From Annona cherimola (taxonomy: Eukaryota; Streptophyta; Magnoliopsida; Magnoliales; Annonaceae), in assembly GCA_030490835.1 (NCBI GenBank), contig CM059973.1:48116008-48180007 (forward strand): a stretch of 64,000 nucleotides of DNA, written 5' to 3'. Shown in pieces: positions 57,824-64,000 of the stretch (its first letter is position 1; each line of letters starts with the position of its first letter). The notes beneath the pieces are model-generated. The model saw nothing but the letters and a program-made list of their open reading frames with translations. It made no database searches and had not been told where the DNA came from. Both the position numbers and the translations under genes were made by a program.

Positions 57824-60353
57824 TGTGGCGCCCCGAATCGGGGTGCCTAGAAGCCTTACACCGGGATCATCTTTTATTGGTAAACGTGACTCAGGGTTGC
57901 CCTGATCACACTGCAGGATTATATATATATCATCAATACATGGAAAATTTCCCTCATTCATCCAACATGAAATATATTTCACATATCACAGATAAAATCA
58001 CAACCTGTTCATAAAACATCATCATTAAAAAGATATTCTTTTCTATTTCAAAAATTATCATCATTGTCTTTACATACAAATTCACATATACAACATTTCT
58101 ATCAAAACTGCTTATCATTTTGCATGCTGCCTTCGTCATTTTCTATTTATTGTTGAAAAAGAATGGGTGAGTAATAATACTCAGTAAGCAAGCAATACAT
58201 AATTTTTCAATCATTTTCATGCATTTCATAAAATGCAAATGCAATGTATACATAACATTCATGACATTCCTTTAGATTTGACGCTAGCTAGGCGCCCATC
58301 CCATACATGCTCTCATCTCCGGGAGGTCGCCGCCGGCTTGAGGCTATATAAGCGACTTGGCAATAGTGAGGGGGACATCCGGTCCGCTTACTACCTCAAC
58401 TATGACCTATTCCTCATGCACATGTTCATTTACATACACATGCCGGCATGATATTTGTAAATCATAAACGATTTCATAAAAAGCATTTAATAAACAATTT
58501 AACAAGCGGTCTTCAGTTCATGTAAAGCAGTTATAGTTATGACCAACCTTAAATAAATTTCATAAAGCAATTTGCAAACAATTTCAAGGATTTTGGAAAT
58601 AATTTACAAAACATATAACTTTCTTACCTTCTCAGTGGGTGTCCTCAACCTTTTCTTTTCCTTTTCCTATTCAAGGAAAAATGATATGTCATTTCTTCTA
58701 TTCAAGCTGCTTCCCATGCTTTATAATATTTGGGCATTATTTCTTTATACGGATATTTTTATTCATAAATTCTTCAAAAATTCCATCCTTAGATTTAAAT
58801 ATTAATCTCAAATTTTCTCCAAAATCACGCTGTTTACCGTTCATGATTACTGTAGCAAATTACTGTTCATCCGAGGTTACTGTTCACAACAACGTGGGTT
58901 ACTATTCATGGGTTCCAAAAATTGACATTTTTTTCAAAAATAAAAAATAACATGACATATCTTATGCTTAGTATATCTTGGAAAAATTCATAAATTTTGA
59001 ATTTATCATCATTTACTTGGCTAAATAAATCACTTTCTCCATATACTAAAAATCAATATAAATTCACTTAATCATAATCCTTAATTCCAAAAAATATGAA
59101 ATTAATATATCATCATTCCAACATCATATTTATTATAATCATACATCCCAAATCATCATTTATAAATTTTGGAGCATTATTTACACATATCATATGCTAT
59201 CTTCCCGAATATTCTATCTTTGCTCCAATTTTTTTTTATGTTTTTGTATAATTCTGATTAAGTATTATAACTATACTTATTTTCTCATGCTTAGGCATTA
59301 TCTAAGTATGGTTTTACCCTACTTAACATCCAAAAGAAATTTAGGTAGAAATCACTTACCCGAAGTTGAGATATCCCACTTTTTCTCACACTTTCTCTCT
59401 CTCTAACTTTCTCCTCTTCTTTCTTTAGACGTGTGGGGGGTTTGGGAACTTGGAATTGCTCAAGTTGGAGCCTGGAGAAGTGATGCCTTGGACGTCCACT
59501 CCTTAGCCTTATTTATAGGGTCGAATTTTCCAAAAAATTGGATTTTACCCCCTTGCTTGAGGTATTAAATTATAAATTGTATTTTTTTATAATTTTTAAA
59601 AATGCATTGAGCCAAGAGCAGCCACCCTATGCCTTCTCACGGCCACCCTATTCATCCCTATTTTTATTGATTTTTTTGATTTTTAAAATTAATTAATTTA
59701 GGCTAAATAAATCCTAACCGTTGGTTTATGATGATGATGATCATGGACCATTAATTTTTGGTCAAATGTCCAACTACCGCCTGCCACGCCCCTACCATAG
59801 CTGCTTCTTTATTTATTTATTTTTATTTTTTAATTATTTATTTTAATAAGAAGTCAAAAGTAACATTTATGAAAAAGATAAATTACTTTTTTATCACCAT
59901 TTGACGTTTCATCTTGACCCTTGATTTGTGATTTTCCTCACATCTTAAACCATTCATCATGTCCATCATGGATTTTTATCCATCCATAAAAAATTTAATT
60001 GAAATCCGATGCCCGGATTGCAAATTATGAATTTCTCTTTAATTTTCCACTAAAATCCAAAATTAGATTAAAATATAAAAAAGAATTGCTATTTCGTCAT
60101 GTAGTGATTAAATCTCCTTTTTGTCTTTTTGTGATTAAGTTAATCCAAGTGTTAACTCTTAATCACGTGTCTTAATCTTCGGTTATTATTCACATGCACT
60201 ATTCACGTGAGTTAAATTTTTAATTGTATCATTTTAATCTCCAATACACATATCCACAAATATAATCCATAAATTTTCATTTATCATAAAATTAATTACA
60301 AAGAATCTAGGATTTACAATCCGAAATGACGCGTATATGGTCTGGGTTTCACA
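57824..60353 (-). mobile_element. Chromovirus-like gypsy 5' LTR (minus)
   Basis: 2530 bp, partner of 38154-40699 with the same termini. Minus TATA at 59510-59517 with the GGACGTCCAC palindrome at about 59490. Many substitutions and small indels against the 3' LTR, so the insertion is not recent. The flank ATGGT (60354-60358) does not match GTTAG at 38149-38153. Confidence 0.93.
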
Positions 60354-60639
60354 ATGGTAAAAAGATATGACATTCAAGTACAATTAGGCACAAGCATTCA
60401 CATTATACGAAAAATTGCCTCAATCATTTCAATTGAATAAGTTAGCATAAATAAAGACTATAAAATCTAACTACTAATCAATCATATCACTCACATATCA
60501 CATGAAAATTTTAAAAAATTAACACTTTAGAGGTCAATCAATGTAGTATCATGGCTTAAAAATTTTCAAATTTTTCAAGAATTTGATTTCAATTTAAAGC
60601 ACAACGGTAGACTCTAACCGATGTGAGAGGAGGAAATTT
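60354..60639 (-). other. Flank of gypsy, probably Athila-like
   Basis: AT-rich, no frame; continuous with the RT remnant to its right. Confidence 0.4.
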
Positions 60640-61515
60640 GTCTATTGTTTCGATCTTCACTTCTTTGACTTCAATGCCCTACCTGGAGACCCTGTGCTCG
60701 AGTACTATACCCTTTTTACCATGAAATGATATTTTTTCCAATTCAAAACTAGGCTAGTGTCTTCACAATGCTGAAGCAGCTTGGATAAATTGACAAGACA
60801 CTTGTCATCAAAATTCTCGGCCACAGAGAAGTCATCCATAAACACTTCCAAAAAATGTTCAACCATATCAGTAAAAATGACCATCATACAATGCTAGAAT
60901 GTATCCAGCACATTGCAAAGGCCAAATGACATTCGTCTAAATGTGAATGTTCCATATGGGCATGTAAAAGTCGTCTTTTCCTAGTCCTCAGGTGAGATCA
61001 AAATTTGGTGGTAGCCTGAATAACCATCTAAAAAGTAATAAATTCCCACCTTGCAAGTCTATATAGCATCTGATTAATAAATAAAAGTGGGAATGGTCTT
61101 TCCTATTAGCCTTATTTAGCTTCCGATAGTCCAAGCGCACCCTCCAACTAGTAACTAATTGTGTTGGAATCAATTCATTATTTCCATTGGAGATTACTGT
61201 CATTGCACTTGTCTTTGGAACACATTGGACCAGGCTGACTCAAAAACTGTCAGAGATAGGATAAGTCACTCCTGCATGCAGCTATTTGATAATCTCCTTC
61301 TTGACTACTTTCATAATAGGATTTAATCATCATTGTGCTTCGATAAACGGCTTGGTGTTCTCTTCCATGATAATCTTATGCATACAAAATTCGGGACTAA
61401 TGCCTCGTATATTAGCAATATTCCATCCTATTGCTTTATTATGATCCTGTATCACTCTAAGTAATTTTTCTTCTTGAAGAGAATTTAATTCGGCTACAAT
61501 GATGACTGGAAGTGT
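60640..61515 (-). pseudogene. Athila/Tat reverse transcriptase remnant
   Basis: Minus strand, several frames. The upstream part (61460-61360) reads IGWNIANIRGISPEFCMHKI. Then EAQ and two stops, LNPIMK, and VISNGNNELIPTQLVTSWRV followed by DYRKLNKANRKDH (61200-61080). Last are FLEVFMDDFSVAENFDDKCL and NLSKLLQHCEDT (60845-60745), containing the catalytic F/Y-M-D-D. Typical of Athila/Tat Ty3 RT. RNase H and integrase are not found on the other side of the gypsy insertion, so 3' pol is deleted. Confidence 0.88.
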
Positions 61516-61521
61516 TGATTC

Positions 61522-62829
61522 TGGATAATTGAAAATTAATAATATATTTTTTGGGTCTATTTAAACAAATTTAGTGGGTAAATATTGAGTATACTATGAA
61601 ATTTTCTTTAAAATGCATATTTGCAACATTTGGGTATTAAATATTAATTTCATATGATTTAAATAATCACAAGCAAATTGGTGCTGAAACCAATAGCCAC
61701 TGCCTAAAGAAAATTCAACTACCTAAGCCAATCAAGATTGTCCATTTAAGGATGGGAAAATGTTGACTAGATCGCAATCCAAACTCAATGTGAATACAAT
61801 TGCGCAATCACGCAAATTGGTGTTATTTGGGGCCCACCTAGATACTTGTTGATCAATTAATTGGTGCTAAAAAAAGAGAAGGCCAGATAGCAAATTGTAG
61901 ACATATTTTATAACAAAATTAACACACATAGAGAGAGTTTCACATAGAAAAGGAGAGATTAGAGAGAGAGGAGGACCAGCGGGGTGGAGAGCATCGAGCA
62001 AGAGGTGGAGCAGCGAGTTGTGTGGAGCGGCCGACACACCATTGGGGATTTCAACTAATAAGTTTTTCTATCGCTTTTTCTTTTTAATTCTAATTGCCTT
62101 GTTTAAGATGAGTTTGAATTTTAATTCTATTTTGGACTTAAACATGATCTGCTAAGCCCTAAATCTAGGGTTTAGTATGTAGCATGAGTACAATATAACG
62201 TGGCGTATGGTTTTAATTTATTTATGATGGATATTGTAGTTAATTTAATATCTTGTGATTCTAATGCTTGCTTTGTACATGAATCCGTACTTTTGCATGA
62301 TTGCATATATTAGGTGATGGAATAGAGAGGTGAAAATTCAACATACGATAATCAAGATATTAAACTTAGAAATCTAAGACTATGAGAATAATCATGATGA
62401 CCTTGAGAAATTTCATAAACAAGCCATAGAACTTAATAGATTCTAATTAACTTATTCCCATAAGAATAGGTAGTTAAGAAAATCAGGGTACACCTTGTAG
62501 GTTTTGAGAGAAGGTGCAAGGATAAATTAGGGTTTATTTTTCTTTAGCAAACAATATCTAAATAAATAATTATACCACTACCCATTGCAAAAGAGGCATG
62601 TGAAACCCTAAACCTTAGGTACTCGCATCCTTATTTTCTACTACCCATTCTAGTTTTCAATTTATTTTCTCCTCCCACTTTTCTTTTTTTATTCTATTTT
62701 ATTTACTTTATTCTCTTTATATTTGACTTGAGAGCATTTAAAAGAAAAGTTTATAGTCCCAAATTCTCTTTAGATCAATAATTTGTACTACAATCTACGA
62801 CCTGTGCACTTGCCATGAGATTACAAACA
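61522..62829 (+). mobile_element. Athila-like LTR (+)
   Basis: The start TGATTCTGG is approximate. Shared blocks: GGTGATGGAATAGAGAGGTG and ATACGATAATCAAGATATTA (62310-62360), GTAGGTTTTGAGAGAAGGTG (62497) and CCTGTGCACTTGCC (62800). Ends ACAAACA at 62829, directly before a degenerate primer site. It is inserted in or next to the minus RT remnant. Confidence 0.7.
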
Positions 62830-62836
62830 AGTATTT

Positions 62837-62854
62837 TGATGTCGTTGTTGGGAA
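62837..62854 (+). other. Degenerate tRNA-Asp-type primer site
   Basis: TGATGTCGTTGTTGGGAA, aligned to TGGCGCCGTTGCCGGGGA, at seven bases from the LTR end as in D and the 9.6-kb copy. Confidence 0.7.
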
Positions 62855-62989
62855 ATTCAGTATTACTTCGAATTTTGTTATTAAACACATTCTTCTTCCT
62901 TTTCTTTATTTATTCTCTTCTTTCTTCTTTATCTATCTTTCTTATTTTCTTATTTTCTTTTCTGAATCTACTAGTTGTTTTACCCTATC
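62855..62989 (+). other. Athila-like leader
   Basis: T-rich spacer between primer site and gag; the hydrophobic frame at 62815-63084 is considered chance. Confidence 0.5.
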
Positions 62990-63557
62990 CATGTGTGCAC
63001 TTGCATACTCGCAGTTTTGCAAAGGAATTAGCAGAATTTTTTTTGCTACTGACCCTGAAATTGAACGATCTTTTAGGAGAATAATTCGTGAGAACAAAAA
63101 GCAGCAATCCTCATAAGAAACTATGGCAAGCCACACCAATCAAGTCCCACCATGACAATAGTAGGAGGAAGGCCAGGCTGAGAACAATGCTACTCCAAGA
63201 AGGGTGACTCTCAGCAATCAGAACTGCTCAAACCCTCAAGGATTTCAATCATGCATAGTGAAACTAAAAATCGGTGCAAGAAACTTTGAACTCAAACTAT
63301 GAATTATCCAAATGGTCTAACAAGATCAATTTCCAGGATTACTATCTGAAAACCCCAACATACACATCACTAAGTTCCTGCAGTTGAGCAACACAATAAA
63401 GGGCTGAGGAATTCCATGTGATGCAATCCTTCTCCAACTCTTCCCATTTTCTCTTCGTGATAGGGCTAATAAGTGGTTCTTTTCTATGCCACTCAACACC
63501 TTCAATACATGCGATGAGCTCTTTACTATCTTCCTAGAGAAATTATTCCCACCCACC
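62990..63557 (+). pseudogene. Athila/Tat-type gag remnant (+)
   Basis: The N-terminal piece ATDPEIERSFRRIIRENKKQ is at 63044-63100, followed by a stop. The capsid region reads LLSENPNIHITKFLQLSNTI (about 63340), then IPCDAILLQLFPFSLRDRA and CDELFTIFLEKL to 63557. Stops interrupt at several places. The same family as 8905-9480 but on the opposite strand. It is cut at 63557 by the copia-family LTR. Confidence 0.8.
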
Positions 63558-64000
63558 TGTTGGAAACAATAGTTAAACAAAACAAAATTGACTAAAGCAT
63601 AAGTTTTGATGATTAACAAAGTCAAATTTGAGTATAAATGATTACTAATGAATGTGTTGAATGTCTTAAGGAATGAAATTAGCCAAGTCGATTTCCAAGT
63701 CGACTCAGACTTCGACTTAGGGTGAAGTCGATCCCGAAGTCGACTCCACATTCGACTTCAAACGGAACTTGAATGACAGATTTGAATTTAGAAGGTGAAC
63801 AGCTGAAGTCGCAGGCCAAGTCGACTCCACTTGCGACTTGGAAGCCAAGTCGCAGACGAAGTCGACTCCAGTATTGACTTGAAGATGCACAGTTCCTTCT
63901 AGCGTTGATTTTGGGACAGAACATTCCGAAGTCGCAGTCGAAGTCGACTCCAGAATGCGACTTGAGCGAAGTCGCAGACGAAGTCGACCCCAAGATCGAC
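63558..64000 (+). mobile_element. Copia-family LTR (+), start, cut by window edge
   Basis: Starts TGTTGGAAACAATAG, the sense terminus of the copia LTRs at 40845-53056 (which end TTTCCAACA in reverse). From 63684 it carries GTCGAC nested-palindrome repeats as those LTRs do. It interrupts the gag remnant. Overall sequence differs, so this is a related family or an older copy. Frames 63326-63751 and 63679-63993 are translations of repeats. Confidence 0.8.
63684..64000. repeat. GTCGAC nested-palindrome array, right-end LTR
   Basis: At least six GTCGAC/GTCGACTC units with AAGTCGCA arms, continuing to the window edge, about 130 bp after the LTR start, hence in U3. Confidence 0.88.

Noticed and set aside
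62815..63139. Hydrophobic + ORF and minus shadow at 62.8-63.1 kb
   Set aside because: Frame crosses the primer site and leader of an Athila-like element; T-rich composition explains it.

Overview
This window is AT-rich nuclear DNA of a flowering plant, and essentially all that can be recognised is nested, mostly decayed retrotransposon sequence. The plant assignment rests on Ty1/copia polyproteins with plant-type Gag, chromodomain Ty3/gypsy elements with an initiator tRNA-Met primer site, Athila/Tat-like Ty3 elements with a tRNA-Asp-type primer site, and a plant L1-type LINE with a C-terminal RNase H. I found no convincing host gene, tRNA, rRNA, CRISPR array or prokaryotic feature. The picture fits a gene-poor, probably pericentromeric or intercalary heterochromatin block; the species cannot be named from the sequence.

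Layout, left to right. 1-3149: minus-strand Ty3/gypsy internal region (protease, gag, an extra 176-codon ORF, primer site) cut by the window edge. 3150-~7110: its minus-strand LTR, split by a + strand solo LTR (3245-5735) with a perfect GCGGG target duplication. ~7111-8904: AT-rich, unassigned. 8905-11663: minus-strand Athila-like gag remnant, primer site and LTR. 11664-29252: a nest four levels deep: a minus gypsy LTR (11664-12207 and 28094-29252) holds a + gypsy LTR (~12208-28093), which holds a + Athila-like non-autonomous element here called D (14903-26662), whose 5' LTR holds a 5'-truncated LINE (14971-18524, minus). 29253-31872: a + LTR with an 866-bp tandem duplication in U3, joined to an Athila-like LTR end. 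31873-~36100: facing Athila-like LTR pieces and a second pol-less element, C, with its own degenerate primer site.

~36100-61520: an old minus-strand Athila/Tat element (3' end at 36101-38153, reverse transcriptase remnant at 60640-61515) interrupted by a complete but dead minus-strand chromovirus-like gypsy (LTRs 38154-40699 and 57824-60353). That gypsy is itself interrupted in its integrase C-terminal coding region by a minus-strand copia complex (40845-53056, target duplication GATCT) with three LTRs and one full plus one partial internal region. 61522-63557: + strand Athila-like LTR, primer site and gag remnant. 63558-64000: the start of an oppositely oriented copia-family LTR running off the right edge.

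No autonomous element here looks competent. All gag-pol frames have stops, frameshifts or lost catalytic residues; the LINE frame is best preserved. The most interesting structures are: nested-palindrome GTCGAC arrays in the copia U3; the three-LTR copia complex; element D, whose only frame (549 codons with two stops) keeps a relict gag/protease-linker motif without pol; an uncharacterised ORF upstream of gag at 2252-2782; and the 866-bp U3 duplication carrying repeated GACACATGTC palindromes.
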